A stretch of DNA of 64,000 nt from Firmicutes bacterium OM04-13BH (lineage in GTDB: Bacteria > Bacillota > Clostridia > Lachnospirales > Lachnospiraceae): NCBI GenBank assembly GCA_003481745.1, contig QULP01000002.1:1-64000 (forward strand), read 5' to 3'. Every line of letters begins with the position of its first letter. The first letter of the stretch is position 1. Positions 39,184-47,629 of the stretch are shown one piece after another. Both the position numbers and the translations under genes were made by a program. A model generated the notes under the pieces. That model had not been told where the DNA came from and did not search any database. It saw only the letters and a list, made by a program, of their open reading frames with translations.

Positions 39184-40776
39184 ATGAAAAAGAAATTATT
39201 AGCAGGAATTGCTGTTCTTTTGCTGGCATTTTTATATTATTATATTGAACTGCCGGCAATTAATATCCATGAAAGTGGATTCTGGTTTTTTCTTGTCGCA
39301 GTAATTGGAATTGTTGTGGTTGTCTATGCAATTCGGAAAAGACTTTATGGAACAATTCAATTAAAACAAAGCAAAGGAATCAAAGCGGGTGTTATTTTAA
39401 TGCTTGGAATTATTGCAGTATATGCGGTGGGTTCTCTGCTTTCTTCTCCAATTATCAATGCAAAGAAATATCAAAATCTTGTGACACCGGAGGAACGGGA
39501 TTTTACAGAAGATATTCAGGAAATCAGTTTCAATCAGATTCCGCTTCTGGATAAAGATTCTGCAGTGCTACTGGGAAATCGAAAAATGGGAAGTATGGTA
39601 GATATGGTTTCTCAGTTCGAGGTCAGTGATTTGTATTCTCAGATTAATTATCAGGGACAGCCGTATCGTGTCACACCATTGGTGTATGCAAATGCAATTA
39701 AATGGCTGACCAATCAAAAAGACGGAATTCCAGCTTATATTCGGATTGATATGGCAACACAGAATACGGAACTGGTAAAGCTGGAGGATGGAATTAAATA
39801 TTCAGAGTCAGAGCTGTTTAATCGAAATATTTATCGACATCTTCGTTTTCGTTATCCGACGTATATGTTTGACCAGTTGAGTTTTGAAATTAATGATGAT
39901 GGAGTACCATATTGGATTTGTCCGGTAAAGAAATTTAATATTGGTTTATTTGGCGGACAGACTATTGGAAAAGTGGTGCTTTGTAATGCAATTACCGGTG
40001 AAACAGAAGAATATAAAATAAAAGACTGCCCGCAGTGGGTAGACCGTGCTTATCCGGCAGAGTTATTGATTGATTTATATAACTATCATGGTACATTGAA
40101 GAATGGATTTTTTAATAGTGTGCTGGGGCAGAAAGGGTGTTTAAAGACAACCGATGGATATAATTATCTGGCACTTGAAGATGATGTATGGGTTTACACC
40201 GGAATTACATCAGTAAGTGGAGACCGTTCCAATGTTGGATTTATATTGATGAATCAGCGTACAATGGAAACCAGATATTATTCCTGTGCCGGAGCAGAGG
40301 AATATTCTGCTATGGAATCGGCAGAAGGACAGGTACAGAACTTAAAATATACCGCAGCTTTTCCATTGTTATTAAATATTTCAAACGAGCCGACTTATTT
40401 TATGGCACTCAAGGACGGAGCCGGTCTGGTGAAAAAATATGCGATGGTTAATATTCAGAAATATCAAAATGTTGCAATCGGTGATACCGTATCAGAGTGT
40501 GAGAAAGCTTATGTCAAACTGCTTGCCTCTAATGGAATTACTTCAACAGATGAAAAAAGTACAGGAACAAATGAAATCAGTGGAAAAATCAAGAGAATTG
40601 GACAGGCGGTCATGGATGGAAATTCCCATTTTTATCTTGCATTGGAAGAAAACGATGAGGTTTATGATGTGCCAGTCGTGGATTATCCGGAAATTGTGAC
40701 TTATGATGTGGGAGATGAGATTACTCTGGAATATAGTGAAGATTCACCGGCAAATGTAGTTCTTGGAATAAAATAA
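39184..40776 (+). CDS. Conserved-looking membrane protein of unknown function
   Basis: A 530-residue protein. Three hydrophobic segments at the N-terminus (about 5-23, 30-50, 68-90) are followed by a large soluble domain of about 430 residues, probably on the outer face. The soluble part has WICPVKKFNIGLFGGQTIGKV and a repeat-like beta content (YYSCAGAEEYSAMESAEGQV). The C-terminus (about 460-530) reads like a small beta barrel (ISGKIKRIGQAVMDGNSHFY). ATG 39184 follows AAAGGAATTT; the frame is open back into fusA-like sequence but that part is a shadow. I do not recognise the family. Followed by the leuS T-box. Confidence 0.75.
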   Translation: MKKKLLAGIAVLLLAFLYYYIELPAINIHESGFWFFLVAVIGIVVVVYAIRKRLYGTIQLKQSKGIKAGVILMLGIIAVYAVGSLLSSPIINAKKYQNLVTPEERDFTEDIQEISFNQIPLLDKDSAVLLGNRKMGSMVDMVSQFEVSDLYSQINYQGQPYRVTPLVYANAIKWLTNQKDGIPAYIRIDMATQNTELVKLEDGIKYSESELFNRNIYRHLRFRYPTYMFDQLSFEINDDGVPYWICPVKKFNIGLFGGQTIGKVVLCNAITGETEEYKIKDCPQWVDRAYPAELLIDLYNYHGTLKNGFFNSVLGQKGCLKTTDGYNYLALEDDVWVYTGITSVSGDRSNVGFILMNQRTMETRYYSCAGAEEYSAMESAEGQVQNLKYTAAFPLLLNISNEPTYFMALKDGAGLVKKYAMVNIQKYQNVAIGDTVSECEKAYVKLLASNGITSTDEKSTGTNEISGKIKRIGQAVMDGNSHFYLALEENDEVYDVPVVDYPEIVTYDVGDEITLEYSEDSPANVVLGIK

Positions 40777-40797
40777 AGTGGTTTTTTGGATTCTTAC

Positions 40798-40826
40798 TTG
40801 ACAAATACAAGGGTTCTGGGTAGAAT
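40798..40826 (+). promoter_or_regulatory. Promoter of the leuS leader
   Basis: TTGACA (40798-40803), 17 bp, TAGAAT (40821-40826). Confidence 0.85.
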
Positions 40827-40832
40827 AACAAT

Positions 40833-41133
40833 AGTTAAAGAGAGTAGAAAATACTCTGAAACATGAAAAAAACATTGAAGAGGAAGAGTACACATGGTTC
40901 TTTAATACAGAGAGCTGCCGGCAGGTGAAAGGCAGTGAGAAGAAATGTGGAACTGGCCTTGGAGTTCCTTTGCAGAACGGAAGAATTTCTTAGTAAGAAA
41001 AGGCGGGAGTTCCCGTTACAGAATCAATGAGTGCATCTGTAGATATAGAGATACAGATGAATTAGAGTGGTACCACGGAATGAATCTAAGACCCTTTCGT
41101 CTCTAAAAGTTTAGTGACAAAAGGGTCTTTTTT
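40833..41133 (+). promoter_or_regulatory. T-box riboswitch (leucine) upstream of leuS
   Basis: AGAGAGCTGCCGG and GGTGAAAGGCAG of stem I, then GAA followed by CTG (40953-40955, leucine) and a CCTTGGAG block. The T-box AGAGTGGTACCACGG is at 41064-41078 and the terminator (AAGACCCTTT against AAAGGGTCTT) at 41088-41133. The T-box reads ACCACGG where the leuA copy has ACCGCG. Uncharged tRNA-Leu would raise leuS expression. Confidence 0.94.
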
Positions 41134-41222
41134 ATTTCATGGTAAATAATGTATTCTCAGAGTCTTTTTAGAGTTAGTAAAGGACTTTGAAAGCGCATAA
41201 TAACAATTAGGAGGAAACAACA

Positions 41223-43637
41223 ATGGCAGTACCTTATAATCATAAGGCAATTGAACAGAAATGGAGAGAAAACTGGGAAGCAAAACCGGTAAACGTAGAT
41301 GACGGTAAAAAACCGAAATATTATTGTCTGGATATGTTCCCATATCCGTCAGGAAATGGACTTCATGTAGGACATTGGAGAGGATATGTTATCTCTGATG
41401 TGTGGAGTCGTTATAAAATGATGCAGGGTTATTACCTGATTCATCCAATGGGCTGGGATGCATTCGGTCTTCCGGCTGAAAACTATGCAATCAAAATGGG
41501 AGTACATCCGGCAAAATCAACTGCACAGAACATTGCAAATATCAAGAGACAGATTAATGATATCGCAGCAATTTATGACTGGGATAGAGAAGTAAATACA
41601 ACAGACCCGAATTTCTACAAATGGACTCAGTGGATTTTTGTAAAGATGTTTAAAGAAGGTCTTGCTTACGAAAAAGAATTCCCGATTAACTGGTGTCCGT
41701 CTTGTAAAACAGGTCTTGCAAATGAAGAAGTAGTAAACGGATGCTGTGAACGATGTGGAGCGACTGTAACAAAGAAAAATCTTCGTCAGTGGATGCTTCG
41801 TATCACAAAATATGCAGACCGTCTGTTATCCGATTTGGATAAATTAGACTGGCCGGAAAAAGTTAAGAAAATGCAGTCTGACTGGATTGGAAAATCCTAT
41901 GGTGCAGAAGTTGAGTTCAAGGTTGATGGAAGAGAAGAAAACATTACGGTTTATACGACGAGACCGGATACCTTACATGGTGCAACCTTTATGGTATTAG
42001 CTCCGGAACATAAACTGGCTGCATCTCTTGCAACAGAAGAAACAAAAGAAGCAGTAGAAAAATATATTTATGATTCCTCTATGAAATCAAATGTTGACCG
42101 TCTGCAGGATAAAGAGAAAACAGGTGTATTTACAGGAAGTTATGCAATCAACCCATTAAATGGAAAGAAAGTTCCAATCTGGCTTTCTGATTATGTACTG
42201 GCTGATTATGGTACAGGTGCAATTATGTGTGTACCGGCTCATGATGACCGTGACTTTGAATTTGCAAAGAAATTTGATATCCCGATTATTCAGGTTATCG
42301 CAAAAGATGGAAAAGAAATTGAAAACATGACTGAGGCTTATACCGATGCAGTTGGAACAATGATTAATTCCGGCGAATGGAATGGTATGGAATCTTCTGT
42401 ATTGAAAAAAGAAGCACCGGCTATGATTGAAAAAATGGGATTCGGAAGAAAAACAGTAAACTACAAACTGCGTGACTGGGTATTCTCCCGTCAGCGTTAC
42501 TGGGGTGAACCAATTCCGATTATTCATTGCCCGCATTGCGGAAATGTACCGGTTCCGGAAGACCAGCTTCCATTAACTTTACCGGAAGTAGAATCTTATG
42601 AGCCAACAGGTACAGGAGAATCTCCACTTGCTGCAATTGATGAATGGGTAAATACAACTTGTCCGGTTTGTGGAGCACCTGCAAAACGTGAAACCAATAC
42701 AATGCCTCAGTGGGCTGGTTCTTCCTGGTATTTCCTGCGTTATGTAGATAACAAAAACAACGAAGAATTAGTTTCAAAAGAAAAAGCAGATAAATATCTT
42801 CCGGTTGATATGTATATCGGTGGAGTGGAACATGCAGTACTGCATCTGTTATATTCTCGTTTCTATACAAAATTCTTGTATGATATCGGAGTAATTGACT
42901 TTGATGAGCCGTTCCACAAACTGTTTAATCAGGGTATGATTACAGGTAAAAACGGTATCAAGATGAGTAAATCAAAAGGAAATGTAGTATCTCCGGATGA
43001 TTTAGTAAGAGATTACGGCTGCGATTCCTTAAGATTGTATGAACTCTTTGTAGGACCTCCGGAATTAGATGCAGAATGGGATGACAGAGGAATTGATGGT
43101 GTTTACCGTTTCTTAAATCGTTTCTGGAAATTGGCTATTGATAGCAAAGAAGCAGGAGTTGCCGAAACAAAAGAAATGATAAAACTGCGCCATAAACTGG
43201 TATATGATATCACACAGCGTCTGGAAAGCTTCAGCTTAAATACTGTTATTTCCGGATTCATGGAATACAACAATAAGTTAATTGAACTTGCAAAGAAAAC
43301 AGGTGGAATCGATAAAGAAACAATCGAGACATTTATAAAACTGCTTGCACCATTTGCTCCGCATATCACAGAAGAGTTATGGGCAGAATATGGTCACACA
43401 GATTCTGTATTCCATACACAGTGGCCGGTAGCAGATGAAGAAGCAATGAAAGATGACGAAATTGAAATTCCGGTACAGATTAACGGAAAAACAAAAGTAA
43501 TTATCAGCATTTCGGCAGAAGCAACCAAAGAAGAAGCAATTGAAGCAGGAAAAGCCGCAGTTGCAGATAAACTGACAGGAAACATTATCAAAGAGATTTA
43601 TGTTCCGAAGAAGATTATTAACATTGTTGCAAAATAA
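41223..43637 (+). CDS. leuS: Leucyl-tRNA synthetase
   Basis: An 804-residue class I synthetase with the HIGH-type motif YPSGNGLHVGHWRG (near residue 42), a Zn-binding insertion (two CPxC pairs, WCPSCKTG and CCERCGA), the editing domain (TTRPDTLHGATFMV) and KMSKS in GIKMSKSKGNV near residue 580. It charges tRNA-Leu and edits errors. SD AGGAGGAAAC. Its expression is governed by the T-box leader. Length is normal for the bacterial enzyme. Confidence 0.97.
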   Translation: MAVPYNHKAIEQKWRENWEAKPVNVDDGKKPKYYCLDMFPYPSGNGLHVGHWRGYVISDVWSRYKMMQGYYLIHPMGWDAFGLPAENYAIKMGVHPAKSTAQNIANIKRQINDIAAIYDWDREVNTTDPNFYKWTQWIFVKMFKEGLAYEKEFPINWCPSCKTGLANEEVVNGCCERCGATVTKKNLRQWMLRITKYADRLLSDLDKLDWPEKVKKMQSDWIGKSYGAEVEFKVDGREENITVYTTRPDTLHGATFMVLAPEHKLAASLATEETKEAVEKYIYDSSMKSNVDRLQDKEKTGVFTGSYAINPLNGKKVPIWLSDYVLADYGTGAIMCVPAHDDRDFEFAKKFDIPIIQVIAKDGKEIENMTEAYTDAVGTMINSGEWNGMESSVLKKEAPAMIEKMGFGRKTVNYKLRDWVFSRQRYWGEPIPIIHCPHCGNVPVPEDQLPLTLPEVESYEPTGTGESPLAAIDEWVNTTCPVCGAPAKRETNTMPQWAGSSWYFLRYVDNKNNEELVSKEKADKYLPVDMYIGGVEHAVLHLLYSRFYTKFLYDIGVIDFDEPFHKLFNQGMITGKNGIKMSKSKGNVVSPDDLVRDYGCDSLRLYELFVGPPELDAEWDDRGIDGVYRFLNRFWKLAIDSKEAGVAETKEMIKLRHKLVYDITQRLESFSLNTVISGFMEYNNKLIELAKKTGGIDKETIETFIKLLAPFAPHITEELWAEYGHTDSVFHTQWPVADEEAMKDDEIEIPVQINGKTKVIISISAEATKEEAIEAGKAAVADKLTGNIIKEIYVPKKIINIVAK

Positions 43638-43652
43638 AAATAAATAAGAGCG

Positions 43653-43690
43653 AAAAGGATATGATGCGTTTGATATCATATCCTTTTTTC
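43653..43690 (+). terminator. Terminator of leuS
   Basis: AAAAGGATATGAT pairs with ATCATATCCTTTT, followed by T. Confidence 0.9.
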
Positions 43691-43857
43691 TTTTGGGAAA
43701 GATGACATGGTTAAGATGTTATGAAAAAATGACACCTAATTTAAATAAAAGCGTAAAAAAGTGCTATTATATTGAAAAACAAGATTATTTATGATATGAT
43801 GTCAAGTAAGTAACTGTAACCCAAAAGAAACTAATAATTTACGAAGGAGTGTTACAG

Positions 43858-44064
43858 ATGAGGATAAGCTATAATAAACTTCAAAAACTTATGATTGATA
43901 ATCAGATGAAACGACAAGATTTAATGCGTGCAGCAGAAATTTCGTCATCTGTTGCTACGAAGCTGAATAAGAATGAAACGGTGTCTCTTGAAGTGTTGAT
44001 GAAGTTATGTCAGGTATTTCATTGTGATATTGGAGATGTATGTGAAATTATATTAGACGAATAA
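43858..44064 (+). CDS. Small Xre/Cro-type HTH regulator
   Basis: A 68-residue protein that is almost only a helix-turn-helix (KLMIDNQMKRQDLMRAAEIS, then VATKLNKNETVSLEVLMKL). It belongs to the YozG-like short Cro/Xre group often found at the edge of accessory islands and restriction loci. ATG 43858 follows GAAGGAG; the GTG three codons upstream is part of the SD region. It directly precedes helicase remnants, which suggests that it once controlled that locus. Confidence 0.88.
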   Translation: MRISYNKLQKLMIDNQMKRQDLMRAAEISSSVATKLNKNETVSLEVLMKLCQVFHCDIGDVCEIILDE

Positions 44065-44107
44065 AAATTGGAAAGGAGAATTAGCACAAAAGCTGGGAGA
44101 ATTTACA

Positions 44108-44257
44108 ATGGAATTGATAAATAATACAACAAAAACTTTAAGAGATGATTTATCAGTTGAAATTAAGGGCGGAAGCAAGCTGTCAATTGCGGCGGCGTGT
44201 TTTTCTATTTATGCTTTTCAAGAATTGAAAAAACAGCTATCAGATATAATTGGATGA
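44108..44257 (+). pseudogene. 49-codon N-terminal remnant of a helicase-like protein
   Basis: Starts MELINNTTKTLRDD with SD GGGAG and runs through KGGSKLSIAAACFSIYAFQE, a sequence I associate with the start of SNF2/DEAD-type helicases carried in Firmicute accessory islands. It stops at TGA 44255-44257. A full protein would be around a thousand residues, so this is a deletion remnant, though a short protein could still be made. Confidence 0.6.
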
Positions 44258-44264
44258 TTATTCG

Positions 44265-44624
44265 ATGAAATACAGAGAACTTTATACGCAGTGCTATGAA
44301 GAAATATCTGGATATTCTTCTACTTCTATACAATTCTCTCTGCTGAAAGGATTATCAAAGACAACGAAAGCAGTCGGCAAGATTGTAGAGAGGATACCAG
44401 TTGTTGGAGATACGCAGGCTGATGAAACGCTCATTGCAGCAGGGGAAAAGCTTGGTGACATAGGAACAGAAAAAATCCGCAAACAGATGCGTCAGTTGAT
44501 TGAATGACAGAGTAACTTTGTCCGTCCGTTTATTGATAATATTGATACTGTAAATCGACTGAATAATAATCCGGTGCAGTTATTAGTAGACAAGGACAAT
44601 CTTTATATTGCAACGATAGCATAA
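44265..44624 (+). pseudogene. Small helical protein gene interrupted by an in-frame TGA
   Basis: ATG 44265 opens MKYRELYTQCYEEISGYSS. TGA at 44505-44507 stops it after RQLIE, but the same frame continues as QSNFVRPFIDNIDTVNRLNN to TAA 44622, in total about 119 codons. The continued part is protein-like, so this looks like one gene with a nonsense mutation. No function recognised. It overlaps nothing and follows the helicase remnant by 7 bp. Confidence 0.55.
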
Positions 44625-44809
44625 TTTGTTCAAAGGAATTTTAGAAGGGAACATAGAATGATGACATGTAATCTATGTCGAATTGTTCTATGTTTAAAAG
44701 GAAGTTTTTGAACAGGCAGAGAATTTTAAGAAATATGCGAATTAAGAACTGATTAGAGTAGGAAAAAGTTCTCAGCAGATAGAATTTAGAATTAGGAAGG
44801 AATTGAGTT

Positions 44810-46546
44810 ATGTCAAAATTGAATGTTGACCAAAAAACAATAAAAGATTTATTTCAGAGTAAAAAATCGGACTTTTTAATACCAGATTATCAAAGACCTT
44901 ATGCTTGGGGCGAAGCTGAATGCAGAACGCTTTGGGATGATATATTTTCATTTGCTATTCCCGATGAAGGAAAGACAGAATTTGATAGTAATAGCGAGTA
45001 TTTCCTCGGTCCGATTGTAACTTTCAGAAATGAGGATAAATTAGAGGTTATTGATGGACAGCAGAGATTGACAACTCTTATGCTGCTTTTAAGAGCGTTC
45101 TATTCTAAGTTCGGTCATATGCAGGACAAGGCTTCTATATCAACAAAGCAGAATATTGAAAAGTGTTTATGGAAAACTGATGAATTTGGCGAGCCTGATA
45201 TGTCACAGCTCAAGATAGATTCTGAGGTTGCTACTGATAATGATAAAGAAGAATTTCTTGAAATATTAAGAACAGGAATTGTTAATAAAGAAATGAAAAG
45301 CAAATACGCTTGCAACTTCAGATTCTTCCAGAATAATATTGATGAATTTTTGTCCAAATACCCTACTTACTTTGCTTATTTACCTACCCGTATTATGAAT
45401 AACTGTATTCTCCTTCCGATTGAAGCTGAGTCGCAGGATACAGCGTTGCGTATTTTTTCAACGCTTAATGATAGAGGAAAGCCGCTGTCTGATGCGGATA
45501 TTTTTAAGGCACAGTTTTATAAGCATTTTTCTAAATTGGGTAAAAAAGAAGAATTTATTGCTCAATGGAAAAAGCTCGAAGAACTTTGTGAGAGAATATT
45601 CCATCCGATTTCTGGTACACCGATGGACGAATTGTTTACACGATATATGTATTTTGTCCGTGCAAAAATGGGGATTGTATCATCTACAACAGAAGCTTTA
45701 AGAAAGTTTTATGAGAAAAATTCTTATGCCCTTTTGAAAGACACTAATACATTAACGGAATTGATTGTATTGGCTGAATTTTGGGAAGATGTTTCCAATC
45801 AAGATACCGAAAGATTTTCAAATAGAGTTTTGAAGCAATTTTTTGTATTGAACTATGCTCCAAACGGAATGTGGACATATTTTGTATCCGTATATTTTAT
45901 GCAAAATAAAGATGATGAAGGTTTGCTTGATGATGAGAAGTTCTATACATTCTTGCAAAAGATAACTGGATTTATATGGACGTATGCTATTACAAATCCG
46001 GGCGTAAATGCACTTAGAACTCCAGTGTATGCTGAGATGGTAAATATCGTAAATGATAAGCCTGTTGAATTTTCAAAATATAAGTTCGATGCGGATACTA
46101 TAAGAAGTATGTTTGATAATTTCAGCTTCAATAATGCACGTCCAATTACAAAAGCAATGATAGCTTGGTGGGCATATCAGAATGATAAACAGCCACTACT
46201 TTCACTTGAAACTACTTTTGAGATTGAACATATTTATGCTCGGAATAGGAACGAGAAAGAAAATTCATTAACAGATGCTCGGAATGTAGAGTCATTGGGC
46301 AATAAAGCATTACTTGAGAAAAGAATCAACATTCGTGCTTCTGATTATCGTTTTGCTGATAAGAAGAAGTATTATGAGGGATTTACGAACAGTAAGGGTC
46401 AGGTAAAAGAGGGAACAGGAGTTGTTGAACTTCTTGACCTGACAGCTACATCGACTGACTTTACCGAGAATGATATTATTGACAGATATAAAAAGATGAT
46501 TGATTGCTTTATCAATTACTTGCAGAAAAACAGTTTGATTAAATAG
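44810..46546 (+). CDS. DUF262/DUF1524 protein (GmrSD-like modification-dependent nuclease)
   Basis: A 578-residue protein. The N-terminal DUF262 domain has IPDYQRPYAWG (24-34) and IDGQQRLTTL (around Asp82), the NTP-binding DGQQR motif of the GmrS/ParB-like fold. The C-terminal DUF1524 domain carries the His-Me finger EIEHIYARN (His474) followed by a conserved SLGNKALLEKRIN segment. This combination is known from type IV restriction enzymes such as GmrSD, SspE and BrxU that attack modified or phosphorothioate-sensed DNA of invaders. ATG 44810 follows AGGAAGG. It is followed 20 bp later by a WYL regulator and then by a Fic protein, an arrangement suggesting one defence operon. Confidence 0.88.
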   Translation: MSKLNVDQKTIKDLFQSKKSDFLIPDYQRPYAWGEAECRTLWDDIFSFAIPDEGKTEFDSNSEYFLGPIVTFRNEDKLEVIDGQQRLTTLMLLLRAFYSKFGHMQDKASISTKQNIEKCLWKTDEFGEPDMSQLKIDSEVATDNDKEEFLEILRTGIVNKEMKSKYACNFRFFQNNIDEFLSKYPTYFAYLPTRIMNNCILLPIEAESQDTALRIFSTLNDRGKPLSDADIFKAQFYKHFSKLGKKEEFIAQWKKLEELCERIFHPISGTPMDELFTRYMYFVRAKMGIVSSTTEALRKFYEKNSYALLKDTNTLTELIVLAEFWEDVSNQDTERFSNRVLKQFFVLNYAPNGMWTYFVSVYFMQNKDDEGLLDDEKFYTFLQKITGFIWTYAITNPGVNALRTPVYAEMVNIVNDKPVEFSKYKFDADTIRSMFDNFSFNNARPITKAMIAWWAYQNDKQPLLSLETTFEIEHIYARNRNEKENSLTDARNVESLGNKALLEKRINIRASDYRFADKKKYYEGFTNSKGQVKEGTGVVELLDLTATSTDFTENDIIDRYKKMIDCFINYLQKNSLIK

Positions 46547-46566
46547 TATTTTAGAAAGGTCGGGCT

Positions 46567-47550
46567 ATGGAAACAAAGCCAAGGATTTTATACCTACAAA
46601 AGATTTTACTGGAAAGAACTGATGAAGAAAATCCTCTTTCCACAACACAGTTAATCAATATATTGAATGATGAATATGGAATATCTGCACATAGAACTAC
46701 TGTTACGAAAGACATTGCTGCACTTCAAGAGTTTGGAATGGATATTGTTACTATCCATTCTACTCAGAGCAAATATTTTGTAGCCAGCCGTAAGTTTGAA
46801 TTGCCGGAATTGAAACTGCTGATAGATGCAGTAGAGTCATCGAAGTTCATTACAAAGAAGAAAAGAGAAACTCTGATTGAGAAGATACATACGATGACCA
46901 GTCCGGGGCAGGTGGCAAAGCTGAAACGTAATAACTATGTGGTCAATCGCATTAAGCCGGATAATGAGCAGATATATTATATCATCGACGCTATAAACGA
47001 TGCCATCAATGCAGGCAAACAGATTTCTTTTAAGTATTATGATTATACCGGATTAAAGAAAAAGGTTCTGAAGAATAAGGGCGAAGTGTATAAACTCAGT
47101 CCGTATAAACTTCTCTGGTGTGGGGACTATTATTATGTTCTCGGATATTCTGAGAAGAAAAGCAAGGTTATCAATTTCAGGGTAGACCGTATTGCTTCCA
47201 AGCCGGAGATATTGGATAAGGACATTATTCCTATGCCTGAGGATTTTGATATTGAAAATTTCACAAAAGAAGTATTCTTTATGTTCTCAGGTGAGAAAGT
47301 TTTTGTGGATTTAAGGTGTGATAACAGCCTGATGAAAACAATGGTTGATCATTTCGGAGAAGATGTGACAACCCTTGCGTATGATATGACTTCTTTCAGA
47401 GTACAGACTGAAGTATCGGCCAGTCCTACCTTTTTCGGTTGGGTGTTTGGTTTCAATGGTAAAGTGCAGATACTTGCACCGGAGAGCGTGAAAGAACAGT
47501 ACAGACAGATGATTGCAAAAGCCGATGAGGATATGCAGGAAAGCAAATAG
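46567..47550 (+). CDS. WYL-domain transcriptional regulator
   Basis: A 327-residue protein with an N-terminal winged HTH (LSTTQLINILNDEYGISAHR, then TVTKDIAALQEFG), a WYL domain (about 130-225: YKLSPYKLLWCGDYYYVLGY and INFRVDRI) and a C-terminal WCX-like extension. WYL proteins bind nucleotides or nucleic acid and regulate many phage-defence operons (BrxR, CapW types). Here it sits within the operon, between the nuclease and Fic. SD AGAAAGG. Control of this island is inferred from position. Confidence 0.87.
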   Translation: METKPRILYLQKILLERTDEENPLSTTQLINILNDEYGISAHRTTVTKDIAALQEFGMDIVTIHSTQSKYFVASRKFELPELKLLIDAVESSKFITKKKRETLIEKIHTMTSPGQVAKLKRNNYVVNRIKPDNEQIYYIIDAINDAINAGKQISFKYYDYTGLKKKVLKNKGEVYKLSPYKLLWCGDYYYVLGYSEKKSKVINFRVDRIASKPEILDKDIIPMPEDFDIENFTKEVFFMFSGEKVFVDLRCDNSLMKTMVDHFGEDVTTLAYDMTSFRVQTEVSASPTFFGWVFGFNGKVQILAPESVKEQYRQMIAKADEDMQESK

Positions 47551-47629
47551 TGCAGATTTGAATTTGTGCAGACGGTCTGCACAATTTAGGTAAGAGTGAA
47601 TTATAAGACTATGAAGCGAGGTAGTGGAT

